From: an uncultured Olsenella sp. | Lineage (GTDB): Bacteria > Actinomycetota > Coriobacteriia > Coriobacteriales > Atopobiaceae | Reading direction: 5' to 3' | DNA: 19,571 nt | Assembly (NCBI GenBank): GCA_937900605.1 | Contig: CALCDK010000138.1 | Span: forward strand, 1-19,571 | Shown: piece by piece, positions 13,019-19,571 of the stretch | Numbering within the stretch: position 1 is the first letter of the stretch | Layout: the number at the start of each line of letters is the position of its first letter | Translations under genes and position numbers: made by a program | Notes under the pieces: generated by a model | The model's input: the letters and a program-made list of their open reading frames with translations, nothing else | What the model was told of the DNA's origin: nothing | The model's database searches: none

Positions 13019-15541
13019 TTACCCAATGCCCGAGAACAGGTGCCCCGAGGTGGCCCCGTTGACCATGGGGGCCGGGCGCCTGCCCTGCTCGGCCGCCGCG
13101 ATCGCGCGCACGACGCGGCCCACGGCGAAGGTGACCTCGCGCTCGTCCATGAGCTGGCCGTCCACGAGCAGCCTCGTCACGCCGGCGGCGATTAGCTCGT
13201 CGGCCTGGGGCGTGGCGTCCAGGGGGCGCGCCGAGAAGATCCGCGAGCGGCCGTTGACGTCGGTGCGCACCGGCAGCAGGTCGCCGTCGATGTCGCGCAG
13301 CGAGAGTCTGCGGCGGCGCAGCGGGCAGCGGCGGCAGTCGTGGACGCAGCGGCCCAGGGCCTGCAGGACGCAGTGCTCGCTCGTCATGGTGCGCTCGCGG
13401 CCGAAGACGGACAGGCCCACGGGCACCGAGGCGACGCGCGCCAGGGCGCAGACCTCCTCGAGCGTGAGCTCGGGCGACAGCCACAGCGCGCTCGCGCCGG
13501 CCTGCTCGAGCGCCACGACGCACGACTCGTTGTGCACCGGGACGCACGAGCGGACCTCGGACAGCGCACCGCGCTCGGCGGCCAGCGCCAGCTCCGAGAC
13601 GTTGCCCACCGCGACGGGCTCGCCCTCGCGCACCCACGGGTCGAGGCGCGCGTGGTCGGCCTCGCGGCAGACCTCGTCGAGCCAGGGGACGACGCCCTCG
13701 GGCCAGTCGCCGCAGGCCAGGTCGTCCGCGCAGGCGTAGACGCGCCCGGCACCGGCGTCGAACGCGGCCCTCGCGCAGCCCGGCGTGGTCACGAGCGCGC
13801 ACGCCACGGGCCCCTCGCCCGCGGGGGCGCCCGAGGGGTCGGCGATGCCGGCCTCGCGGCGGACCTCCCCGAGCCTCCAGGACAGCTTGCCCAGGCTCGG
13901 GGCGCGGTCCGTCTCGCCCTCGCGCGCGGCGTAGCCGGAGAGGAGCTCGCGCTCGAGCGCCGCGCACGCCTCGGCGCGCACCGCGTGCACCGCCGAGAAG
14001 CCCATGCCGCAGCCCTCGTCGAGCTCGACCTCCCACGAGGCGGGCTCGAAGGGGCTCGAGCCCATGCGCCCGACGTGCTCGACGAGGTCCTGCGAGCTCA
14101 CCGCGCGGGTGCGCGCCGCCTCGACGACGAAGCCGCGGGCGACGGCGGACGCCGTGCCGTCCAGCGTGGCCAGCTCCACCGAGAAGGGCTCGCCCAGGCG
14201 CGCCGTGACGCGCACGCGCACCGGGCGGCGGCGCACGACGTCCTTGTCGGCCAGCCGGGCCGCCTCGTCGAGGGCACGCTGCGAGCGGATCACGCGAACC
14301 ACCGAGCCGGGCTCGACGCAGCGCGGCGCTCGGCACACGATCGTCTCGCCCGCGCGGGCGTCGGCCGGGGCGTGGACGGTGAGGAACTGCGTCGGGTCGC
14401 CGAGCGGGCGCACCTCGAGCAGGTCGCCGGCGCTGACGGGGGCATCGAGGCGCAGCTCGAGGTCGGCGCGGGTCACGCGGCGCATGCGCTCGCGACCGCC
14501 GTTGGAGCCGCCGCGGCGGACCATCTCGTCGCACAGGGCGCGGGCCGCGGCGACGGTGCCCACGACCTCGCCGCGGTTGTTGGAGCGCTCGTAGCTCATC
14601 ATCTGGTTGTCGGACTCGCCGCGCAGGTACGCGTCGGTGAAGTCGCGGTTGAACGCGCGCTTGAGGCGGCGGTGGCGCGCCGCGTCCGCCTCGGGGGTGT
14701 CGTGGCCGGCGAGGAACGCGTCGATGGCGTCGCGGTAGGCGCCGACGACGCCCAGGACGTAGTCGGGCGCCTTCATGCGGCCCTCGACCTTGAGCGAGCC
14801 CACGCCCGCCTCTGCCATCTCGGCCACGTGGTCGACGGTGCAGTAGTCCTTGGGGCACAGCAGGCGCGTGCCGCCCACGCCGCGCATGGTCTCGGGCAGG
14901 CCGGCGGTGGCCACGCCCGGGATCTCCATCATGTTGCCGTCCTCGTCGACCAGCTCGTACGGCAGGCGGCAGGGCTGGGCGCACAGGCCGCGGTTGGCGG
15001 AGCGGCCGCCGGCCAGCGAGCTCATGAGGCACACGCCGGAGTAGCAGAAGCACAGCGCGCCGTGGCCGAAGCACTCGAGCTCGACGCCCTCCTCGGCGAT
15101 GCGCGAGACCTCGGGCAGCGACAGCTCGCGCGAGAGCGTGACGCGGTCGGCGCCCAGCTCGCGGCACCACGCGACGCCGCGGGCGTCGTGGACGTTGGCC
15201 TGCGTGGAGACGTGCGTCTCCATCTGCGGCCAGGTGCGCCTGACCTCGGCGAACAGGCCCCAGTCCTGGATGATGAAGGCGTCGGCGCCGCACAGCCAGG
15301 CGCGGCGGACCAGCGAGAGCGCGCGGGGCATCTCCTCGGTGGTGACCGCGACGTTGACCGTCACGTAGACGCGCGTGCCCACGAGGTGGGCACGGCGGCA
15401 GGCGGCCGAGAAGGACTCGTCGTCGAAGTTGCGGGCGCCGCGGCGGGCGTTGAAGCTGTTGCCCAGGCCGCAGTAGATGGCGTCGGCGCCAGCTGCCAGC
15501 GCGGCGTTGAAGGGCTCGGGGCCGCCCGCGGGGGCGAGCAG
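13019..15541 (-). CDS. Peptidase U32 family protein, long form (RlhA/YdcP-like, probable RNA-hydroxylation factor)
   Basis: The U32 signature ECFGHGALCFCYSGVC lies at about 15030-15080. An N-terminal TIM-barrel start is encoded upstream (ELLAPAGGPEPFNAAL, then GADAIYCGLGNSFNARRGA). Further marks are NRGLCAQPCRLPYEL, LCPKDYCTVDHV and SLKVEGRMKAPDYV. The C-terminal third has the long-form features EHCVLQALGRCVHDCRRC and TDVNGRSRIF. Relatives in E. coli (RlhA, TrhP) hydroxylate rRNA or tRNA, so an RNA-modification role is more likely than proteolysis. The first in-frame ATG/GTG/TTG is GTG at 15382, which would cut off about 53 conserved residues. Upstream to the TGA at 15647-15649 no standard start exists, though GGGGAG occurs at 15573-15578. 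I place the boundary at CTG 15541 tentatively; the true start is unresolved. Confidence 0.85.
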   Translation of the reverse strand: MLAPAGGPEPFNAALAAGADAIYCGLGNSFNARRGARNFDDESFSAACRRAHLVGTRVYVTVNVAVTTEEMPRALSLVRRAWLCGADAFIIQDWGLFAEVRRTWPQMETHVSTQANVHDARGVAWCRELGADRVTLSRELSLPEVSRIAEEGVELECFGHGALCFCYSGVCLMSSLAGGRSANRGLCAQPCRLPYELVDEDGNMMEIPGVATAGLPETMRGVGGTRLLCPKDYCTVDHVAEMAEAGVGSLKVEGRMKAPDYVLGVVGAYRDAIDAFLAGHDTPEADAARHRRLKRAFNRDFTDAYLRGESDNQMMSYERSNNRGEVVGTVAAARALCDEMVRRGGSNGGRERMRRVTRADLELRLDAPVSAGDLLEVRPLGDPTQFLTVHAPADARAGETIVCRAPRCVEPGSVVRVIRSQRALDEAARLADKDVVRRRPVRVRVTARLGEPFSVELATLDGTASAVARGFVVEAARTRAVSSQDLVEHVGRMGSSPFEPASWEVELDEGCGMGFSAVHAVRAEACAALERELLSGYAAREGETDRAPSLGKLSWRLGEVRREAGIADPSGAPAGEGPVACALVTTPGCARAAFDAGAGRVYACADDLACGDWPEGVVPWLDEVCREADHARLDPWVREGEPVAVGNVSELALAAERGALSEVRSCVPVHNESCVVALEQAGASALWLSPELTLEEVCALARVASVPVGLSVFGRERTMTSEHCVLQALGRCVHDCRRCPLRRRRLSLRDIDGDLLPVRTDVNGRSRIFSARPLDATPQADELIAAGVTRLLVDGQLMDEREVTFAVGRVVRAIAAAEQGRRPAPMVNGATSGHLFSGIG

Positions 15542-15630
15542 CTCGGCGGGTGCGGGGGCGCGGGGCGCGCTTCTCCCCGACGATAGCGCAACGCCCCGGC
15601 GGGCCCGCGCCGCCCCGGGGGCCGCGACGC

Positions 15631-15666
15631 AAAAAGCGCCCCGCCGTCACGCGGACGACGGGGCGC
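15631..15666 (-). terminator. Rho-independent terminator of tyrS
   Basis: On the minus strand GCGCCCCGTCGTC and GACGGCGGGGCGC form a 13-bp stem (one G-T pair) around the loop CGCGT, followed directly by TTTTT (15631-15635). It starts 20 bases after the tyrS stop. It separates tyrS from the U32 gene, so the latter needs its own promoter. Confidence 0.88.
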
Positions 15667-15685
15667 GCGGGGTCGCGACGGGTCG

Positions 15686-16918
15686 CTAGGCCAGGCGGGC
15701 CCAGCGGCGCTTGCCGGACTGGACCGTGGTCCCGGGGGCGAGAACCGCCGGGTCCACGTTGTAGCAGCCGGTCTCGACGGGGGTGCCGTCGATCTTGACC
15801 GCGCCGCCGTCGACGGCGCGCCTGGCCTCGCTGGCGGACTTGGCCAGGCCAAGGTCGACCATGAGCCTGCCCAGGTAGACCTTGCCGTCGTCGCCGCAGG
15901 TCACGACGGAGGCGGGGAACTCGGGGATGTCGTCGGGCACCTGGTTGCGCTTGAAGGTGGCGTCGAAGGCGTCCTGCGCGGCCTGGCCGGCGCCCTCGCC
16001 GTGGTAGAGGTCGACGATGTTGCGGGCCAGCTGGCGCTTGAGCGCGTACGGGTCGGCGGTGCCGTCGGCGTAGGCCGCGTCGATGGCGTCCACCTCGTCG
16101 ACGCTCACCGTGGAGCACAGGCGGAAGTACATGGGGACGAGCTCGTCGGTGATGGACATGAGCTTGCCGAACATGTCGTTGGGCTCGTCGGTGAGGCCGA
16201 CGTAGTTGCCGTAGCTCTTGGACATCTTCTTGGTGCCGTCGAGGCCCACGAGCAGCGGCACGGTGAGGGCGACCTGCGGCTCCATGTCCATGGCGCGCAT
16301 GAGGTCGCGGCCGGCCAGCAGGTTGAAGATCTGGTCGTTGCCGCCCATCTCGAGGTCGGCGCCGACGACCACGGAGTCGTAGGCCTGCAGCACGGGGTAG
16401 ATGAACTCGTGCAGCGAGATGGACAGGCCGTTGGCGTAGCGGTTGTGGAAGTCCTCGCGCTCGAGGATGCGCGCGACGTTGAACTTGCTCATGAGCCCGA
16501 GCATCTTGGAGAGGTCGAGCGGCTTGAGCCAGTCGCCGTTGCGCACGATGGTGGTCCTGTCGGGGTCGAGGACCTTCATGGCCTGCTCGACGTAGGTCTG
16601 GGCGTTGGCCTCGACCTGCTTCTCGGTCAGCGGCGGGCGCGTGGAGTCGCGGCCGGACGGGTCGCCGATGAGGGCGGTGCCGTTGCCGATGATGAGCGTG
16701 ACCTTGTGGCCCAGGTCCTGGAACTGGCGCATCTTGCGCAGGGGCACCGCGTGGCCGAGGTGCAGGTCCGGGCTGGTGGGGTCGACGCCCAGCTTGATGT
16801 TGAGGGGGACGCCCTTCTCGAGCTTCTTCCTGAGCTCCTCCATGGGCACGATCTGCATGGTGCCCGAGGTGATGACCTTCAGCTGTTCTTCGACTGGCAG
16901 CAAGACTCTGTCCTCCAT
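15686..16918 (-). CDS. tyrS: Tyrosyl-tRNA synthetase, 410 aa
   Basis: This class I aminoacyl-tRNA synthetase charges tRNA-Tyr. The catalytic signatures are HLGH (53-56) in DPTSPDLHLGHAVPL and KMSKS (231-235). The sequence between them (LIIGNGTALIGDPSGR, ADLEMGGNDQIFNLLAGRDL) and the position of KMSKS match the TyrZ-like (second) TyrRS branch. An S4 RNA-binding domain fills the last 65 residues (KVYLGRLMVDLGLAKS onward). I chose ATG at 16918 (MEDRVLLPVEEQ) because homologues begin near here. It lacks a clear Shine-Dalgarno, and an upstream in-frame extension to 16987 looks unlike the family. Length is normal. It ends at a strong terminator and is divergent from the penicillin-binding protein gene. 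Confidence 0.95.
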   Translation of the reverse strand: MEDRVLLPVEEQLKVITSGTMQIVPMEELRKKLEKGVPLNIKLGVDPTSPDLHLGHAVPLRKMRQFQDLGHKVTLIIGNGTALIGDPSGRDSTRPPLTEKQVEANAQTYVEQAMKVLDPDRTTIVRNGDWLKPLDLSKMLGLMSKFNVARILEREDFHNRYANGLSISLHEFIYPVLQAYDSVVVGADLEMGGNDQIFNLLAGRDLMRAMDMEPQVALTVPLLVGLDGTKKMSKSYGNYVGLTDEPNDMFGKLMSITDELVPMYFRLCSTVSVDEVDAIDAAYADGTADPYALKRQLARNIVDLYHGEGAGQAAQDAFDATFKRNQVPDDIPEFPASVVTCGDDGKVYLGRLMVDLGLAKSASEARRAVDGGAVKIDGTPVETGCYNVDPAVLAPGTTVQSGKRRWARLA

Positions 16919-16967
16919 GGAATCTGGGTTCCCGCGGGGCGCGGGCACAGTCAGGGACCCAAGCATA
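16919..16967 (-). promoter_or_regulatory. tyrS leader with hairpin next to the start codon
   Basis: On the minus strand a possible -10 TATGCT (16962-16967) is followed by TGGGTCCC and GGGAACCCA (16954-16961 with 16925-16933), which pair with one bulge. A smaller stem, CCCGCG/CGCGGG (16931-16945), competes for the same GGG. The larger stem ends seven bases before the ATG, where no Shine-Dalgarno is visible. It is not a recognisable T-box. Confidence 0.3.
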
Positions 16968-17010
16968 GCGCAGAGGGCAGGCGCCATGCGCGCGGCGCGG
17001 TGGCACGTGC

Positions 17011-17030
17011 GGCGAGAGGGGCACGGGTCG
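17011..17030 (+). repeat. GGCGAGAGGGGC intergenic element, copy 3
   Basis: GGCGAGAGGGGCACGGGTCG matches the copies at 1655 and 11692 across the 12-base core. GCGA can pair with TCGC at 17028-17031, keeping the same core in the loop as in copy 1. It lies between the divergent tyrS and penicillin-binding protein genes. Confidence 0.5.
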
Positions 17031-17131
17031 CGGGGCGCGCGTCGACGGGCCCGGGCGGGCGGCGCGGCGGCCCCGTGCCCACCATCTCACCATGCCGTGA
17101 GCGCGCGCCCGTCCGCGCACGCGCGCGCAAC

Positions 17132-17173
17132 TATAATGTTGATCGACTTTGCACTCCGCCCCGAACAGGAGGT
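17132..17173 (+). promoter_or_regulatory. Promoter -10 and ribosome binding site of the penicillin-binding protein gene
   Basis: TATAAT (17132-17137) is a perfect -10 in surrounding DNA that is almost only G and C. No -35 is apparent at 17 bases. A short leader of about 33 nt would end with AGGAGG (17167-17172), five bases before the ATG at 17177. Confidence 0.65.
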
Positions 17174-17176
17174 CTC

Positions 17177-19411
17177 ATGGGGATCAGAACCCGCAGGGCC
17201 CGGAAGCACGCCCGCACGCACTTCGTCGGCTTCGGCATCGCCGGGGCCCTCGGCTTCGTCGCGCTCCTCGTCGTGACCCTCGCACTGTCCCTGGGCGGCG
17301 TCGTCTCCACGTGGCTCGAGAACCTTCCCGACTACACCTCCGCCGACGCGTACCTGGCCGCCGAGCCCACGCGCGTCTACGACGCGGACGGCAACGAGAT
17401 CGTCGCCTACTACCTGCAGAACAGGCGCTCCGTGGACCTCGAGGACATCTCCCCGTACGTGCTCAAGGGCACCGTGGACACCGAGGACAAGCGCTTCTAC
17501 CAGCACAACGGCGTGGACCCGCAGGGCATCCTGCGCGCCGCGGTGGGCCAGCTCGTCGGCTCCGACGCCGGCGGCGGCTCCACCATCACCCAGCAGCTGG
17601 TCCGCAACACCGTCCTGGTGGACGAGCAGTTCGAGTACTCGCTCAAGCGCAAGGTCCGCGAGGCCTACATCGCCATCCAGATGGAGAAGGAGTACACCAA
17701 GGACCAGATCCTGAACATGTACCTCAACACCATCTACTACGGCAACGCCGCCTACGGCATCGAGGCCGCCAGCATCACGTACTTCGACAAGCACGCCAGC
17801 GAGCTCACCCTCGCCGAGGCCGCCACGCTCGTCGGCCTGCCCAACGGCCCGGGCCTCTTCGACCCGTTCACGCACCCCGACGCCTGCAAGGAGCGCCGCA
17901 ACCTGGTCCTGTCGCGCATGCTCGAGGCCGGCGACATCACGCAGCAGGAGTTCGACTCCGCAAGCGCCGAGGACGTCGTGCTCCACCCCGGCAAGCTCAC
18001 CAACTCCACGAGCCGCTACCCCTACTTCACCGAGTACGTCCGCAACCTGCTGCTGCAGGACTTCTCGTCCGACACGATCCTGCAGGGCGGCCTCAACGTC
18101 TACACCACGCTCGACCCCACGTGCCAGGACGCCGCCGAGGCCGCGGCCAGGAAGCGCATCGACGCCATCGGCGACCCGGAGGTGGGCGCCGCGCTCGTCT
18201 CCATCGACAACTCCAACGGCCACATCGTGGCCATGGTGGGCGGTCAGAAGTACGGCGAGGACTCCGCCGCCGGCGAGAACATGACCAACCTCGCCACGAG
18301 CCAGCGCCAGACGGGCTCGAGCTTCAAGCCGTTCACCCTGCTCGCCGCCATGCGCGAGGGCATGAGCCCGGACGTCATGCTGAACTGCAGCTCGCCCATG
18401 TTCATCGACCCCACCTGGCCCAACCTCAAGAACTACAACAACAACCAGTACGGCACCATCACCCTGGCGCGCGCCACGGAGCTGTCCTCCAACACCGCCT
18501 ACGGCCAGGTCATCGAGTGCATCGGCGTCGACAAGCTCGTCGAGACGGCCAAGGACCTCGGCATCGACTCCCCCATCCGCCCCAACCTCTCGTCCTCGCT
18601 GGGCGCCTCCCCGTGCACCCCACTCGAGATGGCCACCGCGTACTCGACGATCGCCTCGGGCGGCGTGCACCGCAACCCCGTGGCCGTCACCAAGATCGAG
18701 GACCGCAACGGCAACGTGGTCTACGAGCACAAGGACCAGCCCGAGCAGGCCATCGACGCGGCCATCGACGCCGACCTCATCGAGGTCCTCGAGGGCGTCT
18801 TCAAGGCCGCCTACACCACGAGCTACGCCGCGGCCAACTTCAACGCCAACCAGCCGATCGCCGCCAAGACCGGCACCTCCGACGAGGCCGACAACCTCTG
18901 GTTCTGCGGCGCGTCGCCCCAGCTCACCACTGCGGTGTGGGTGGGCAAGCGCGACACCAACAAGGCCGTCTACATCCACGGCAAGCTGGCCGCCACCACC
19001 AACACGGCCCAGCCCATCTGGACCGACTACATGAACGCGGTCCTGGCCGACCTGCCGCGCGGCTCCTTCCCCGAGGCCGACCACAAGGCCACCTACAAGC
19101 CCAACGACTCGTGGCACTTCGTCGGCACCGACCCCGCCCTCAACGGCCCCAACAAGAAGGAGCCCGAGGACGAGAAGGGCGAGGAGGCCGAGGAGCAGGG
19201 GCACGAGGGCGCCGAGGCCCCCGCGGACCCCAACGTCCCCACGACGCCCACCGTGCCCTCCGAGCCCACGACGCCCACCGACCCCAACGTCCCGACCACG
19301 CCCGGCGGCGGCAACGGCAACGGGGACGGCAACGGTGGCGGCGAGAAGCCCCCTGCCCCGCAGCCCCAACCGCAGCCGCAGCCCTCGCCCCAGCCCACGC
19401 CCCAGCAGTAG
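17177..19411 (+). CDS. Class A penicillin-binding protein (glycosyltransferase/transpeptidase), 744 aa
   Basis: This bifunctional enzyme polymerises and cross-links peptidoglycan. A basic N-terminus is followed by one membrane anchor (about 14-43). The glycosyltransferase domain has catalytic Glu103 in TEDKRFYQHNGVD, then GGSTITQQLVRN and KRKVREAYIAIQMEK. The transpeptidase domain has nucleophile Ser381 in SSFK (381-384), SSN (437-439) and KTGT (564-567). All active-site residues are intact. The extracellular C-terminus (about 650-744) is a Glu-rich then Pro/Thr/Gly/Asn-rich tail with two PNVPTTP copies and a PQPQPQPQPSPQP end, probably spanning the wall. The start ATG has an excellent AGGAGG. 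It is monocistronic, with its own promoter and a terminator after the stop. Confidence 0.95.
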   Translation: MGIRTRRARKHARTHFVGFGIAGALGFVALLVVTLALSLGGVVSTWLENLPDYTSADAYLAAEPTRVYDADGNEIVAYYLQNRRSVDLEDISPYVLKGTVDTEDKRFYQHNGVDPQGILRAAVGQLVGSDAGGGSTITQQLVRNTVLVDEQFEYSLKRKVREAYIAIQMEKEYTKDQILNMYLNTIYYGNAAYGIEAASITYFDKHASELTLAEAATLVGLPNGPGLFDPFTHPDACKERRNLVLSRMLEAGDITQQEFDSASAEDVVLHPGKLTNSTSRYPYFTEYVRNLLLQDFSSDTILQGGLNVYTTLDPTCQDAAEAAARKRIDAIGDPEVGAALVSIDNSNGHIVAMVGGQKYGEDSAAGENMTNLATSQRQTGSSFKPFTLLAAMREGMSPDVMLNCSSPMFIDPTWPNLKNYNNNQYGTITLARATELSSNTAYGQVIECIGVDKLVETAKDLGIDSPIRPNLSSSLGASPCTPLEMATAYSTIASGGVHRNPVAVTKIEDRNGNVVYEHKDQPEQAIDAAIDADLIEVLEGVFKAAYTTSYAAANFNANQPIAAKTGTSDEADNLWFCGASPQLTTAVWVGKRDTNKAVYIHGKLAATTNTAQPIWTDYMNAVLADLPRGSFPEADHKATYKPNDSWHFVGTDPALNGPNKKEPEDEKGEEAEEQGHEGAEAPADPNVPTTPTVPSEPTTPTDPNVPTTPGGGNGNGDGNGGGEKPPAPQPQPQPQPSPQPTPQQ

Positions 19412-19448
19412 CACGACCGCCACAGCGGACAGGCACCACCCAGAACAC

Positions 19449-19472
19449 GGCCCGTCGGTCCCCCGGCGGGCC
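19449..19472 (+). terminator. Terminator of the penicillin-binding protein gene
   Basis: GGCCCGTCGG (19449-19458) pairs over 10 bp, with one G-T pair, to CCGGCGGGCC (19463-19472) around a four-base TCCC loop. A weak GTTCCCGT tail follows. It lies 37 bases after the stop codon. Confidence 0.65.
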
Positions 19473-19534
19473 GTTCCCGTAGGCGCCGTGTGGCCGCTCC
19501 CCGAATGAGCCGGGGCCGCCGCGCGGCGCATGCG

Positions 19535-19571
19535 TATCATCTAGTCGTCAGGCATCGAAGAGCCCGGAGGA
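19535..19571 (+). promoter_or_regulatory. Promoter -10 and ribosome binding site of a gene starting just beyond the window
   Basis: TATCAT (19535-19540) is a possible -10, with a TG two bases upstream, and the window ends in CCCGGAGGA, a strong Shine-Dalgarno. A plus-strand start codon is expected within about ten bases past the edge. The gene itself is not visible. Confidence 0.5.

Noticed and set aside
13340..15586. Plus-strand 748-codon open frame opposite the U32 gene
   Set aside because: Composition is that of an antisense shadow, with no domain motif. The opposite strand encodes the U32 signature.
12789..17120. Minus-strand 1443-codon open frame across four genes
   Set aside because: It is an Arg/Pro/Gly-rich shifted frame lying over tyrS, the U32 gene and the NifU-like gene, all of which have family motifs in their own frames.

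Overview
This window comes from a very GC-rich bacterial chromosome. It looks like a high-GC Gram-positive, probably a Coriobacteriia member of the Olsenella/Atopobium type. That is inference from base composition, the Ig-like/'atrophied Ig' surface protein, the long U32 peptidase, the type of tyrosyl-tRNA synthetase and the gene styles; no rRNA was available to confirm it. Housekeeping genes flank an accessory cell-surface and transport locus. I saw no tRNA, rRNA, CRISPR array, insertion sequence or phage gene.

Layout. 1-1255 (-): PLP aminotransferase, running off the left edge. 1392-1649 (+): small unknown protein. 1650-1847: intergenic repeat region with a strong terminator. 1848-2648 (-): YebC/PmpR regulator. 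2837-3571 (-): ECF transporter S component, divergent from 3618-4196 (+), an acidic protein with a cysteine-rich tail. 4273-4380: 18-bp tandem repeat. 4389-11513 (-): a tightly overlapping four-gene operon. In transcription order it encodes a 1345-aa membrane-anchored surface protein (Ig-like domains, DUF4430, beta-propeller), a 248-aa anchored DUF4430 protein, EcfT, and a fused double ATPase. 11829-12900 (-): a NifU-like scaffold followed by lgt. 13019-about 15541 (-): a long U32 peptidase-family protein with no ordinary start codon where homology begins. 15686-16918 (-): tyrS. 17177-19411 (+): class A penicillin-binding protein. The window ends at a ribosome binding site for the next gene.

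How the genes may work together. The central locus reads as an ECF vitamin importer. EcfT and the fused EcfA-A' form the energy-coupling module, and the separate S component would bind substrate in the membrane. Two exported proteins carry DUF4430, the domain related to the C-terminal half of transcobalamin/intrinsic factor. The best hypothesis is capture and import of cobalamin or another corrinoid. The substrate is not proven by anything in the sequence, and I could not find a B12 riboswitch.

Non-coding signals. Two unrelated-length tandem arrays (25 bp and 18 bp) lie between convergent gene pairs and share a YCTCGCCCG-like core. A dispersed element, GGCGAGAGGGGC, occurs in three intergenic regions. 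The surface-protein operon has a leader of about 160 nt with competing hairpins.
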